Positions 44,781 through 58,007 of a stretch of 64,000 bases of DNA are shown here, one piece after another. How positions within the stretch are numbered: position 1 is the first letter of the stretch; every line of letters begins with the position of its first letter. The stretch lies in NCBI GenBank assembly GCA_958510875.1, contig OY294070.1:113316703-113380702 (forward strand). The letters run 5' to 3'. Position numbers and translations under genes: made by a program. The stretch is from Endomychus coccineus. Taxonomy: Eukaryota > Arthropoda > Insecta > Coleoptera > Endomychidae. The notes below the pieces were generated by a model. It was not told the origin of the DNA and made no database searches. It saw only the letters and a list, made by a program, of their open reading frames with translations.

Positions 44781-45332
44781 AGAATAGTAAACCGATGTGT
44801 TAGTCTTAGCCGCATCAGCTATTTCACTTCCAGTCGTTAGCTACTATATATTGACTTGATCCCGGTGGCCTAGAGGGTTTTACTAAAATTTAAATCAGTA
44901 AATAACTACTAGGGATGCTAAGCATCGATACTTGGGATCATATCTTTTCATAGATTAGAAAATAATTTATTTGTTTAATGTTATATAATTTAAAGTTATA
45001 TAATTTTACAATGTACAAAATGTACTTGAGAATATTACAGTATTAAATTATAATCAGCGTCAGTATAGGATATAATATTTAGTTTATAAGTTTTATTATT
45101 TAGGTTTTGATACGATACGATTCTTGTTGTAGAAGTAATACTTTATTCCATCTGCTAAAAAACTAGACATTATAAAAAATTTCAGTAGTTCTAGTTGAAC
45201 CTGAGAAGAGTCTTTTAGGACACAGCATAAAACAAATTTAATCTCTATTAAAATTTCATCGAGTAAATTGCCAAGCTCTTGTAACCTTTCTTCTAAAAGA
45301 TAATTATTTATATTATCAAACCATTTCCATAT

Positions 45333-47647
45333 GAAGAGTCCACGGAAGAAAGGCGAAATGTCCATCGAGAGTTGTTTTGAGAAAATCAAATTTTGAACTT
45401 TAGAGCACTGACTGGCATAGTAGAATAAGAATAACTTTGGATCTTTTTTATATAACTTATTCTTTGTACTGTTTTGTATCATATTTGAAGGTTTACTAGT
45501 TTTAAAAAATCTGAAGATGCAAAAAAAATTTATTAAGAATATAAAACAAATTTTACACGGAAAAAAAGCGAAATGTTCCCTGTTTATATAATGAAAAAGA
45601 CCCCTATCGTTTTTCTATTTTTTTCATTTCTCCTCGTTGTTGGTTATGGGGTAAGCTTTGGTAAAACGACCTGGCTTTTTCAGAAGTGCAGAACTGGCTG
45701 AGATGGAGCTGATCTGTGAATTTCTCCTTTGATATTTTTATTGGATCTGAAAAAGGAGAAATGCTTAAGAAGGTGAAAACGATTGAGTTATAAAGCAAAC
45801 TTACCAGGATACACTTTGGTGGTAAAACAAACTCTCCCTCTGGAAGCTGCAACTCATCAGAAGTCGTCAAGCGTGGGCGGATAATCGATGAATTCCAGTG
45901 TCCATTATAGGTATCTCTGTGTTCCAAAAGTCGTGGATGGTCATTTGATATTCTTAGCTCTCTGATTGGTCTTGATTTAAGAGGCGGTTTTTTCACGTAC
46001 ATGCTGTCCAACATGTGAGACCAGTTTCGTATAAGTGATTGATCAACTTCTATGACGTTGAATGGATCGGGTTTTACTCTGCATGATCGGATTCCGCTGT
46101 ACCAGTCTTCTGGAAGTTCAGCTCTAATTTTCTGATTGATCACTCCCATATCTCGATCGCACTCCATATGAGAGTGCCCTCTTATTGGAAACGTTACTTC
46201 AATTTTGTCTAGTCTCTTCGTAACATTAACGACATAATGAAGATAGCGGAACACGGTGAAGTTTTTGTTTTGACCTCCACATGAATCACAGAATATGTGG
46301 AGGTACCTTATATTTTGCGTCAAGTTGAAGAAATGATACGACTTCATTTGAGCCCTTGCCTCCTATGGTTTCAGGATGTAGCACTTCCTGTTGACAATAC
46401 ATGAATATTGAATGAGTTTAAGGTCAGTTGTCTTCTATAATACACGTCATTGGTCGGAATATTGGGAGCAGGTAAATTTTTTTGAAAATCCATAGCAATA
46501 GCACCGGTTTCAACACACTTCATGGCCATTTTTCGAGCATTCCTCTTTCGCTGATAGAACACCTCAGCTTTAGCTTTGTGTAATTGGTTTTCCAAGGTAA
46601 TTTTTCTTATCTTAACCTCTATCTCTTTTTGGGCAGATGAATCACATCCTACATTCATTTTCGCATGAAAAACCTTTAATTCAGCTATGAAGTTGTCGCA
46701 GGTACTACAAGTATCAGAACGAGGATAACCGAAACTGATGTTGAAATGCTTATTGAAAATGTTGCGATGCGTTTCGTATGAGACAGCTAAAGGATTGATG
46801 GTCTTGTACATATCGTACATTTTTTTAATATTCAACTCTTCAGGAAGGTATACTTTCTCTGTTTCTTTTCTACTGTAATGACTTTCTCTACCTTCAAAAC
46901 TTCTTATATGTTCAAGAACTTCATTCAGCCTCTCCTGCGATAGTGTATGTTTCTTTTTATTTTTTCCCCGCATGTCTGTTGGCGCACTTCCTGAAGCTTT
47001 CAAACTTTTTTGGATATTTTCAAGTCTCTTTCGTCTGATCCCATGGATGCTTAGGAATGCTTTAAAGCAAATTGGAGTGTCAGTAGTTCCATTTTCAGAT
47101 ACTGTCCTTACTCTGAAAGAGTATGAAGCATCGTCTAACTTGGCTGTGGCTTGGCTTCATTTGTAGCTCTTCTTCGTTTTACGGGCATTAAAGAAATTAG
47201 TCCTGCCAAGTAATTATTTTGATCATTATAAACCAAAATGTTGAAAAACACTTCAATCGTTTGCAGCGACAGTCTTCGACGAATATCCACATTATCACAT
47301 CCACTATCCGACATTATTTACCACGTGTAACAAAGCATACATATGCTTTATGCGGAAAAAACAACGCAATAAATACCACGAAAGTCAAACGTAAACTAAA
47401 CGTTTCGAAAAAACAAGTCGATTCTTGTTGATAATGTGGACATTTCGCCTTTCTCGACTTTTCGCATGGACATTTCGCGTTTCTTCGCTGTTGGGGATAT
47501 TTTCAAACGACGTTTAAGGTGTGATCCATCGCGTTTTTTCCTTTTTTGATTACGGCATATAAATATAGTACTATAACCTACAAGTTGCCGTATTTAGCTC
47601 GAAAATAATAAAAATGTGACATTCCGCCTTTCTTCCGTGGACTCTTC
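45333..47647 (-). mobile_element. DNA transposon with DUF7869-like protein
   Basis: Terminal inverted repeats GAAGAGTCCACGGAAGAAAG, then GCGAAATGTCC, at both ends (right copy reads GCGGAATGTCAC), flanked by ATAT on each side. Extra copies of the GACATTTCGC motif occur inside the right end (47440-47490), as subterminal repeats. It encodes one minus-strand gene. Superfamily not determined. Confidence 0.8.
45604..47003 (-). pseudogene. DUF7869-type transposon protein, frameshifted
   Basis: The N-terminal segment (47003-46374) includes HIRSFEGRESHYSRKETEKV, YPRSDTCSTCDNF and MAMDFQKNLPAPN. After a frame change (PETIGGKGSNEVVSF in a third frame near 46350-46380) the C-terminal segment (46347-45604) has LHIFCDSCGGQNKNF, TFPIRGHSHMECDRDMG and LPEGEFVLPPKC. 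These are hallmarks of a protein found widely in arthropod genomes, usually annotated only as a DUF7869 protein and presumed transposase-like. A possible GT-AG intron lies at 45747-45804 but would shift frame. Two frame lesions make it non-functional. Confidence 0.8.
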
Positions 47648-47651
47648 ATAT

Positions 47652-48507
47652 ATTATCCTTGGACTCAGCTGTACGAGCTTTTGCTACTCCTTCGGGGTAT
47701 TTCTTTTCAATATTGGGATGGTGTGCTAGAAAGGTTTTAAACCGTTCTTCAGATTTGGGCAATTAAAGGAGATGGCCAAGGAAGGGAAGGTTTGCGGAAC
47801 TTGCCAGGGCAATTTTTTTCCGTTTCTAGATCGTATTTGAACTAGTTTACCAGCATTTAGAGATTAAAATACCCTTTAAAAAGGTTTTTATGAATTTTTT
47901 CCATCTTTTGGGTTGTTTTTCAAAGAAAAAGCGAAAAAAATGTTTTTGACCCCAGAAACTTCCAAGAAGTCATTTCTGATCGAAAATTGGCCGCTGAATC
48001 CGAAAATGGTGTCAGTTTCCTTCCATAATCCTTACATAACGCATCATTTTATTCCTTTTTTTCACGGCGTCATATCGGTGTGAGCAGCCACTTAAAAAAA
48101 TATTTATTCTAGTGAAATCTGCGTGTTTTCACCTCAGCTAAAATAGATAAAATAAGAATTCTTCTGACTAAATGGATTTTAGAGGTTGAAAAATTGAAAA
48201 GAACTAGAAACTTATCTGTAATACGGCGCCACATACTAAACACAACAAATAACTAATTTCATTGAACTTGTTATTATGTAGTGTTTCAAAGCAATGTGAC
48301 ATCAGAAATAGTTTATTTTAGCTTCTACCTGAAAGTGCATAAATATTAAATATACAATATTTTCTGCTTTTGTAATGTAAGATAAATAATTAAAATATGT
48401 GAAATCAAATTCTGCACAAATTTACTCAAAAATTATGAATTTGATACTATATTAACAAAATCATCCTATCATTTTTGTTGAAATCCGAAAATTTTTTCAA
48501 TATATTA
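47652..48507. other. Nothing recognised
   Basis: No open frame of note and no termini. Confidence 0.4.
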
Positions 48508-49478
48508 TACCGGGATATCAAAAATTATCTTGGTCAAGGGTGGTTGTGGAATCTAAAACGTGTGTCTTACTTTACGTTTGAAATAATTCAGTCATAATAA
48601 TTTTGAAGTTTCTAAAAGTGCGAATTTTCGCAATTTTATACGAATATTGTAACACTCAGAAGTCTTTAGCGCTTTGGACTATAGGATTTTCACGTGGCCC
48701 ATCGAAATTAGAAGGTTCGAATTATCTAAAAACATAATTGCATGAACGCCAGACGTCCTATGTAATTAGCTACGAACGAAATCATTTTGACATATGCCTC
48801 GAGGAGCTCGCTGCGCGTAAGTTGGAGTTTATACATTTTACCTCGGTCTTGTTAATTTGGGGCCGTTTCTTGCCCCGTGCGACCGGCGCCAGTTGTGATA
48901 AAGTGTTTTTGGCTATGGGCCGCTAGCTTTTACCCGCTTCGTGTATATTTTAGTGTCGAGAAAATTCCCTTTGGTACGTCGCACGGTAGACGCGCGTAGC
49001 TGAGATCTGAGAATAGCTCAAACTGTTTTAATTAAATTTTCCTATTTAATAGACATTTATCGAAAAAAGGAGGGCCGTCGGGCACGGTTCGATACTAAAT
49101 CTAACTACATGGAGCCAAAACGGCACGCGAAAAGTCGTCGTAAAGCCGTATTAGGTACAACCAGTTTGCACTTTTCGAACTCGCGTGCTACGGGCTTCTC
49201 TCGTGAACGTCATTCGATTTACGGAAAATTAACTATTTCAAAACAGTTTTTGAACCGGATTGTGGCTATCACAACCTCTGAAAAGGTTCAAAGTTCACAT
49301 AATTATTTCATAATTTGTAGTTCATTATTGTTTTACAACTGAAATAAATAGGTATGAAATTTGTAGATTATTGATGATTTCAGTGTGACAGTGACATAAT
49401 TATTTCAAACGTAAAGTAAGACACACGTTTTAGATTCCACAACCACCCTTGACCAAGATAATTTGTGATATCCCGGTA
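48508..49478. mobile_element. Non-autonomous element with about 85-bp TIRs
   Basis: TACCGGGATATCA, then ATTATCTTGGTCAAGGGTGG through TAAAACGTGTGTCTTACTTT, is repeated inverted at 49390-49478. The inside (about 800 bp) is unrelated and GC-richer and encodes no recognisable protein. No clear target duplication. Confidence 0.7.
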
Positions 49479-49483
49479 CTTGG

Positions 49484-49550
49484 TGGGGGCACCTTCTTGG
49501 TGGGGGCCCGTGGGCAGCCGCTCACTCTGACCACTCCTAGGTCCGGCCCT
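49484..49550 (-). mobile_element. hAT-like terminal fragment
   Basis: On the minus strand it begins CAGGGCCGGACCTAGGAGTG and contains GCTGCCCACGGGCCCCCACC. CAGGGCCGG is a common hAT terminus. The other end is missing. Confidence 0.4.
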
Positions 49551-49857
49551 GAACACAGTAGCTTCTTCAAATAAATATTACAAAGTACTAACTTAGAAAT
49601 AGAGAGTTCATTTTTCAGAAAAGGTGCGAAAACTAAAGTCTAATTTAAACAATGCCTTCTTTGGATAGTTTCCCCATATCTTACATGCATTTAATATTTT
49701 ATAAGATTAAATACTCGTGTCTTTTCAAAAGAACTATAAAATTATTGCAACTTTGCACCGCTCGTACCAACATTTTTTTATGACTGTAATTTTAGTTTTT
49801 AAAAACAAGGAAAGTAAATGAAATATTTACCAGGGAACTGATATGTGACGTCTTGAA

Positions 49858-49892
49858 TAGTAGTCTTCCGCGGATAGCTAATCTTGAAAAAA
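49858..49892. mobile_element. Fragment of Penelope-like family 2 3' end
   Basis: TAGTAGTCTTCCGCGGATAG, then CTAATCTTGAAAAA matches the extreme end of the family 2 copies at 57888 and 15520. Only about 35 bp remain. Confidence 0.6.
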
Positions 49893-50851
49893 AAAGACGG
49901 TGAGTATTACACAAATAAATTAATTTTTACCAGTTAAGTAAACTTTGGATTTGTAAAAAATATTTTATTTGATAAAAATATCAAAAATCGCAACTTCATC
50001 CTCTGACTTTTGAAAAAATATATATACAGATATATGTCTTCAAATTGCGTTCAGAATTCTTATTTGATTTTTATAGTTTTATTTATTACTCATACATCGC
50101 CCCTTCCAAAATTAAATTCTGGATACAGCCAATAAATTGACTATCTATGCATTTAACTGATGTACTTTAGATATACCGACAAATACAACCACCAATTTCA
50201 TGATGTTTATATGTTTTCAAACATTTCATCTTATGGGTTGCCGCGTAATTACGTACAATTTTAGGGCACCGAATTTCGCAAATCGTTCATGTCCTTCTGC
50301 GCTTGAGGGTTTGATCAATAACTCGATATTTCAGGTCACAGTCAGGTAATAAATCGGGCACAAAATTATGTAGACAGTGGATGTAATGAAAATTAGTTGA
50401 TATGAATTATGTGATAATTTATCGGAAATACCAAGCACGTCAACTTTCCTCAATTTTGAACCGAGTAGGTAGCGAATGAAACGATTCTAAGAACTGATAA
50501 CTGATATTCGCTTCGGCTTTAATTTAGTGTGAACCAGATTCAGGCGAGATTTTCAGTCTGTCCAATAGCAATTTACATTTTCTGTGAAATCTCTCATATT
50601 GGCAATGTAGTAATATAATAATGATGAATTTACATATAATAATATATAATAAAATCTGATAGATAGAGCTATTGAACTAAGTTCCTGAACTAAGAACTAT
50701 ATCAATTGAAAAAACAAAGGAAACTTTGATAAAGAATGGTTATCTCATTAATTTAACAAAATTCATAAATTTTACAACTCCTCTAGTAAAACCAATACCA
50801 GTAATGAGAGATTAAAAGCAAAACATTACATATCAGTACCATATATTAATG

Positions 50852-51775
50852 GTCCCAAAATTTCAAGCCATATACTTCAATAATGAGCCGCCTAGAATAT
50901 TTATCATTTTTTTTGTAATTTTATTGATTGAAAATGAGAATACGGCATTTCTTTTGTAGAAACGCATTACTGAAGCAAAAAATATTCAAAACCATGAATT
51001 TGATGGGAAATTTTCCAAGGAATTTAACGCCGCCTTCAGAATTGGGCTATCGTTTCGCGCAAACTTAAAAATTAAATTTCTTCTTAGAAAAAAAAAATAA
51101 TTTTTATTATTATAACTCATTTTATTTAATTATCATTTATTTAAAATTATTATTTGATAATAATTTTTATTATATAACTCATTTTATTTAGTTATTATTT
51201 TTTTTAAATTATTATTTTTCTTTAAAAAAAATATTTTTTTTTAATGGAGAAACTAAATTTTATCTAGAAATGTACACTGCCCTTTCAAACAAATTTGAAT
51301 ATTGAAAAAAACATGCTCGCAATATCGATTGAATCGACTTAAAATATTTTTAGAAAGTACATAATCGATCGAAAATTTTCCGAGGAATATGAATCTGGAA
51401 TCAGATTAGAGCATCAGCATGAACTTGAAAGAAATGGCCTAGGAATTTTAGAAAATACAGATAATTAACTCTAGCAGTTTTGTTTCATGATTTCATGACC
51501 ATTCAAACACCACTTTGAAGTATTCACTTTTAGCTGCCTTCACACAAAATTTCAGGCCGATCGGAGTAGCAACACCGGAGACATGAATTTTTGAACACAT
51601 TGGATTCCTTGGAAATTTCCCATAAAATCCATGATTTGGAAAATTCTTTTGTTTCAGTACAGCCTTCCTACAGAAGAAATGCCGTGTTATCATTTACAAT
51701 CAATGAAATTAAAAAAAAGAAAAATATTCTAGGCGGCGCATTATTGAAGTATATATATGGCTTGAAATTTTGGGA
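50852..51775. mobile_element. Fold-back element E (diverged)
   Basis: GTCCCAAAATTTCAAGCCAT with CGCCTAGAATATTT on the left are matched by an inverted AATATTCTAGGCGGC and GGCTTGAAATTTTGGGA on the right. Arm pairing continues over about 220 bp, including AACGGCATTTCTT/AAGAAATGCCGT. The centre holds an AT-rich tandem (TTATTATATAACTCATTTTA). Confidence 0.65.
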
Positions 51776-51869
51776 AGCCTAATATTTCGTGAGGCAGAAA
51801 CCACCTGCAAAATTTCAGCAAAAAATCTCACATGGCATGAAGTGCGAATATGAATGACCTGGAATGCAC

Positions 51870-52154
51870 CATATATGTCTTAAAAGTTATTTAAACCAGA
51901 AAAGTCTTCTTACTAAATTAAAAAGCGACATACCTTCCAAAAAGATAACCCATTCTGTATATTCCATCCCTGTAAAGATTGTGGAAAAGTATATATCGGC
52001 CAATCTTCCAAATGCCTTGACAAAAAATCGAATGCTCCTAAATATACAAGAATACACTGCACATATGACTACAACAATACAATAATTTTGAATGTTGAAA
52101 AAAATAATGGTAAACGTTCAATATAAGAATGTATCAAAATTAAAAGAAGTTGTA
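51870..52154 (+). pseudogene. Penelope-like GIY-YIG fragment, fourth family
   Basis: SDIPSKKITHSVYSIP, then after a one-base shift CKDCGKVYIGQSSKCLDKK: a VY...YIG GIY-YIG signature with the Cys pair before it. The tail ends where a MITE is inserted (52155). Confidence 0.7.
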
Positions 52155-52299
52155 CTCATTCAATGACAGTATCCCGATTCTTATATATTAATATGTATAA
52201 GTAGGCGAAGAAACCTTAAACTTGTTTATACTTACCCAGAACATTTCTCATTCACTTCTATTGAAATATATAAAAACCGGGATACTGTCGTTGAATGAG
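52155..52299. mobile_element. 145-bp MITE with TA target duplication
   Basis: The ends CTCATTCAATGACAGTATCC and CGGGATACTGTCGTTGAATG are inverted repeats, with TA on both sides (52153-52154, 52300-52301). Size and TA point to a Tc1/mariner-mobilised MITE. Confidence 0.85.
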
Positions 52300-53949
52300 T
52301 ACTCCAGAGTAATTGCCAACCATAGTAATACTCAAGTCTATACTTCAAAACGATTGAACTTTTGATGAATGTGCGTTAATAGTTGATCTATAGCGGGGCA
52401 TCGAATCGCATCAATGATCTCCTATCCTTTCAGAGGTTTATATTGAAGGAGGGCATATCATTTATCATTTCGCCAATTGAATGAATCTGGAAAAAGATTA
52501 AGAATTCAGTTTCTCTTAACATTAAAATCAAGAACACTTGGAATTATAAATGTAGATTTATTTTGTGATAATTGCCACACTCCAGAATTTCGTAGTAATG
52601 ACGTATTTTATCCAGAATTTGAAATTACTTCACATCTGGAGAAATTGAACATTTAATTGCCATTATTACTTATTTAGGTGGCTATTGTTTATAAATTGCA
52701 ACAAGAAATCGAAATGTGATTAAGATTAAACGGTTCCCTCGAAAACCACGTCGCTACTCCAAGCCTTTTGTTGTTGACGTCACACTTAGGTTCGTAGGAA
52801 GCCAAATGGCTCAATTTCGCCTAGCCCCCAAGTGGATTCCCCTATAATGAAACGTTATCGATAGCCCGTAAGCGGTACCAATCTTGTGTAATAATCAATG
52901 CATCGAGCAATGATGAACGTTTCTAGAATCACAAAATAGACCGTAAAACGTAAAAACAAAACTGAATCGTTATACCATGAATCGGTAGTTACCAGAATAC
53001 CTGTTATTTAGAAATGAAATAGTAAATTTTATAGTTTTTATGGATGGTTAAAACGAAAACAAATAATTTAGATCGACTTAGAAAAGTCAGCGGCGCACAT
53101 CATGATTAGTGTGAGCTCGGTTAATTTATTTACGTAATGTCTGTAATCAGTACGTAATACAATCGATCCGATGAAGGCCACAAGGATAAATACATAGCAG
53201 CGAAGTCCCAATGTTTATATCGCCCCGGGGCAAGTTAATGGGTACCTTGCCTCCGGAAGGGTCAGCAGAAAAGTCTGGTTTATAGAAAAAGTGATAAGTT
53301 CAACAATTTTCCAGTGTCTATAATCAAGAGAGGTTTGCGATGAATTTTGAAAATTACTGATAACGTTGGTGCATTATTGATTCTTATAATACATGTATGC
53401 ACCAAATTTGTGTAAATAAAAATATGTTGCAATATTGTTTTCAAATTCTTGCACATGACTGAAAGTTTCGTTCGCAATAAAATTCACATTCAAATGAGAT
53501 ACGTCAAGTTGCAGTCATACGCACTCATATCTTAATAGTCCAGTAGCACTAACTTTTGGTCAGGAAATTTCATATATAATTTTTCTGAGGTCGATAGAAA
53601 ATGGATTTTGAGAAAAAAGTTCCTATTAACATATATGCACAGACGCTTAATTTTTTAGAAGTGTTGAATTTTATGAAAATTTTGCTTGTGTATCTGGCAC
53701 CGTTTCACGGCAAATTTAATTTTTGTGATATAATTACCACGAAAAAGTAGCTTTCACAGGGTGATAACACTTTTCGGGTCAATTTGTTGTTATTAAATAT
53801 CTATATCTATGCCACTGGAAGTAGTTCTGGTCTCAAATTAGGTGCAAATGTGGTAACCACGGAGATACAAACAAAATTAATAAATTTTTTACTATATGTA
53901 ACACCCTGTATCTCAAAAATTAAGTCTGTGCATATATGTTGGGATAACC

Positions 53950-54445
53950 TGTATATGCGATGCATCGGGTTTTCCGAATTTCCCAGGTAAAATATTGAAA
54001 AATGAAAAACTGAAATATGAATTCGAATCCAAAAACATATTTTGAATACTTTTTGTTCTTACGAGTTTTGCGATAAAAGCTAAAACAACGGAGTTTTTTT
54101 TCTTCTAATTATATGGCTTTGGTCGTAAGCTTTAGCCAACAGCCTCTGTCACGTACAGCAAGGGTACAATATCAATAATTAATTGGAATAAAAGAATTCA
54201 GAATATAGTAAGGGTGCCATTGCCAGCGTCAAAAACTTAGTTATTACAAATCATCCACCTAAAAAACTCAAGGGATTATAAACAACGGAGTTATAACACA
54301 ATTTGTTGCCAAAAGTCGTTTATTTATATATGCGATGCATCGAGTTTTCCAAATTTCCAAGGTAAAATAATGAAAAATGGAAAACTGAAATATGAGTTCA
54401 TATTTTAAATATGTATTTTTTTCTCACAAGTTTTGGGATAAGAGC
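53950..54445. repeat. Diverged direct repeat pair
   Basis: About 110 bp beginning TATATGCGATGCATCGGGTT (53952) recurs at 54328-54440 (TATATGCGATGCATCGAGTT), both followed by a CAACGGAGTT-type motif. Unknown origin. Confidence 0.6.
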
Positions 54446-54449
54446 AAAA

Positions 54450-56845
54450 ACAACGGAGTCATAGAACTTTGTTTGATTAAAATTCAATTTTATCAATCAA
54501 CTTACCTACACTTTTTTTAATATTTCTTTACAAATTGTAGTGAATATTTCGGCCAAATCGAAAAAACACCCACTTCTTATGAGAGGAGTGATACTGACGT
54601 TGAAACTTAAGGTCCTGTGGGTCTTTCCTCTCATGTGAATCAAGTTTTGGGTCCAAAAAATAAAAGGGGCCCAGTGTAAAGCCCAAAGCAAAAAAAAATC
54701 TGCTCCTCCGAATCTACTTATGACATCAATGTCTGCTTGAGCTCAAATTGAAGGGAAAAATAAATGTATTTGAACGGTCTAAACTGTGACTGGATTCGAC
54801 TCTAGAGAATCGAGATATTCGAGTTCAAATTTCGAACCTAACCTATAACGGCCACTCGGAGTGAAAACATTAGAAAAAAAACGTCTTACACTATATAGGT
54901 AATATAGAATAAAGTCCCACAAAGTGAATAAGTTCAATTAGAATCTGAGAGACTGCAGAAGGTTCTGAATGAAAGTGCAATTTGCGCGCCACCTATTGAA
55001 GAAGTCAAATTGAAATAATTAGGGTATATTTTAGAACTGAAATGTGGTTCTTGGCGTGCTATAGAAGTAATTTCGGTCTATAATTTTCCCCAAAAAAAAT
55101 CATGAAATTTTTTTTTTGCTTATACCACGTGACTAGAGAGGGGTGAGGGTTTTATTTTCCGAATTATTTCGTACTCTGGTGTTGTCAATCACCATCAAGA
55201 ATTTGAAGTCGATATCTTCAAAAACGACGATTTTGGACCCCTTCTTCCGTTTTTTTACACAAAAAGTGAAGTAATGACATGAAGCACAGGATTTGGCCCA
55301 AAAATTATGTCACCATCGTTTTTAGATGGTCGATTTGCGTAATAATAGCCACCTTAGAAAAATTATATATGAAATTTCCAAAAACGTCGATTTTAAAAAT
55401 AGTGTTACTGGACTATAAGGTAATTTGAAATACTAACTTGTTACACGTTCAGTCATAGTATCAACATACACAAACCTTTTGTTTTTTTTTATTTCTTAGC
55501 AACGAATGTAATCAGGAAGCATAGGTACAAAATAATAAATACAGATACTAATAAAATATAATTTGAAAAAATGCTAAGAGTAAATAAAAAAATCGGTTGT
55601 CTGTAAAGTCGGTTTACTGACGATAGTTGAACGTGACAACGTCATAAGAAAATACTGATGGAATGGTTTCATTTTTCAAAAGAAAATTTTAATTTTATTT
55701 GTTTGATAGATATTTTGTATGGATATAGAGAAGGAGGTAAACAGAAATCACAATTGAATTGATCAAGCTACATTTATTTGTACGCATAAATACAATTATG
55801 TCAATTTAGCTTTTAAAAAGCCCGCCTCAATGTGTTTGATATAGGAGAAAATTGTTCCCTTTGACGGCTGGCTGGTCCTACCTGTCATTTCAGACAGGTT
55901 GTTATGATAAGTGGAAGATTTAACATTTATGTTTTAATTTTTTGAAATCATAGCTACGCTCGATAATTATTTCGATCGAATAGTATAGCAATTGATTTTT
56001 TACTCATCGTGAAACAGTTCTGTTAACTTATTGTTATAGTTTTGTCAATTATAGCATAACCTACAATCGCTGCAATCCGCTAGGACCGATGCTATTTATT
56101 TTAATGATGAAAGCACGAATATTCGACAACATATCACTGAACATATATTTAATATCGAAAGTATCATTACCTTTATCGCCGCAATTAACGTTGCTATAAA
56201 CAATTGACACCACATTCAGTTTTCACTGCACTTACGAGAACATGTAAATGTATTATTGTATAGCAGCTGTCTACGCGCATCGCATCGGTCACTCAAGTAG
56301 AAGAGCTCGCTTGCACTTCAAGCCTTAAATGGAACGCCTCAGAGCGAGGTAACGCACAGCCGGTCAGAGCGAGGTAACGGCAAATGAGACATGTTTTCGC
56401 GTGCGTGCAGCCGGCTTCATCGAATTATAAGACGTTGTCACGTCAAAAACAATAGATTGAAAGTATGAAATATCAAATCTTCATCTCATTATTATCATAA
56501 AGGATAATAAAAGATAATTAGAACTAAAACAAATGATAATGGATATTGAAAGTCATAATAATAAACTATTTTAAGCAGCAAATACTACGATTCATTATAT
56601 TTTTCTTTCAATTCTCTTTCAATTATTTTGGCAGTTGGTTAAGAAATTTAATTATTCATAGCTGAGCAAGTTTGCAAAATGTTGTGTAGATCAACACCCT
56701 CTTATTACAATGCCTACCGCCTCGATCATGACGTCACAAGCCGGAGGTTGTTGTTGCAACTGGGTTGAGGGCATATATAGAGATGGGAACTGAACTCTTA
56801 GTTGCACCCCATTTGCTTTTTTGAATGAAAAAAACCAAAACACAT
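54450..56845. other. Nothing recognised
   Basis: No coding domain or element end. One 61-codon minus-strand frame (54506-54691) is not supported. Confidence 0.4.
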
Positions 56846-56850
56846 GCATA

Positions 56851-57681
56851 CGAGGGCAAGAAGAAAAGTTCCTGAGAAATGAAACAAGAAATGATTTATT
56901 TGGTCAAAACTTATTTTATTCCTGAACATCTCCTTGTAGCCCAATACACTTCATCTTACGTTTCTATAATATTTCGATCCCTTTCAAATAATACGATTTC
57001 GACAATCCTTCGAAATAGGCGGTTGTTTCAGTGACGACCTCATCGTTGCGCCGAGCCATTTCTTCAAGTTTCCGCCGAGCCATTTCTTCAAGTTTGCAAA
57101 TAAATAAAATCGCAGGCAGTCAAATCTGGAGAATATGGTGGATGACGAATCAATTCGTAGAGCAATTCATGCAATTTTGCCATTGCGACTGCGGACCTGT
57201 GCATCGGTGCGTTGTCCTGGTGGAATAACACTTTTTTCTTTGCCAAATGCGACCGCTTCCGTTTCAAATCAGCTTCGATTCAATCCGACAGCTCTGCATA
57301 ATATACGCCGTTTTGCCCTCTTCAAGGTAGTCGATATGGGCTATACCTTGTGCATCCAAAAAAACTGTCGCCATGACAATTCCACTCTCTCGACTATTCT
57401 TCAGTCTCTGGTGTGTCGTGATGGATCCATGTTTCGTCCACGGCTATGAACAGGAGCTAAAATTCCTTCTTATCGCGATTGAACATCCCCAAACACTCGT
57501 TTGAAGTTATGTCACGGTGGCGCTTGTTGTCAACAGAGAGGAAATGCGGCACCCATCAGGCAACCCGTTCGGTTGAGATGCCCATAGCCACAGCAATCTC
57601 GTGCAGTTCAACTCGCCGATCGTCCTATATCATACCATGGATTTTATTGACGATTTCTGGTGTTGTAACCTCAATTGGACT
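56851..57681 (-). mobile_element. Mariner element, copy 3 (truncated, degenerate)
   Basis: The terminus CGAGGGCAAGAAGAAAAG follows TA at 56849-56850. The minus strand keeps MAVDETWIHHDTPETEE and IAHIDYLEEGKTA but has many stops, and the other end is lost near 57681. A 23-bp segment (CCGAGCCATTTCTTCAAGTT) is tandemly duplicated at 57046-57092. Confidence 0.85.
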
Positions 57682-57964
57682 ACGAGTAAGGGAAATTAGT
57701 GATCAATGGATCACAGTTTTTTTTTAATCATAGGTGAAATAAAACAAAGTATTCGAGGACCCGGCCAGCAGTTCAAACTAAATTTACTATTCATTTTATC
57801 CCTCAGAGAGGTGATGCCTGTGTTGTCCTGTCAACTAAACTTGACCGGAGGGGTAAGGGTAGAAATAGAAACTGTTAGAATCAGAATAGTAGACTTCCGC
57901 GGATAGCTAATCTTGAAAAATCTTGGCTTCCTGATGGATTCCGCGTCACAATAGCTCGAATTGA

Positions 57965-58007
57965 TGCCGACGTTTCGCCAACCATTACAGGTGACATCTT
58001 CAGGGCA
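57965..58007 (-). ncRNA. Hammerhead ribozyme motif of family 2
   Basis: TGCC (stem I), CTGAAGA (fits the CTGANGA core), T, stem II GTCACC...GGTTGGC with one mismatch, GAAA, then CGT C and GGCA closing stem I. Stem III would be only ACGT with no loop, so it could fold stably only as a dimer. Confidence 0.65.

Noticed and set aside
45096..45482. 128-codon minus-strand frame at the left end of the DUF7869 element
   Set aside because: Runs across the terminal inverted repeat, where it translates the TIR itself, so it cannot be an independent gene.
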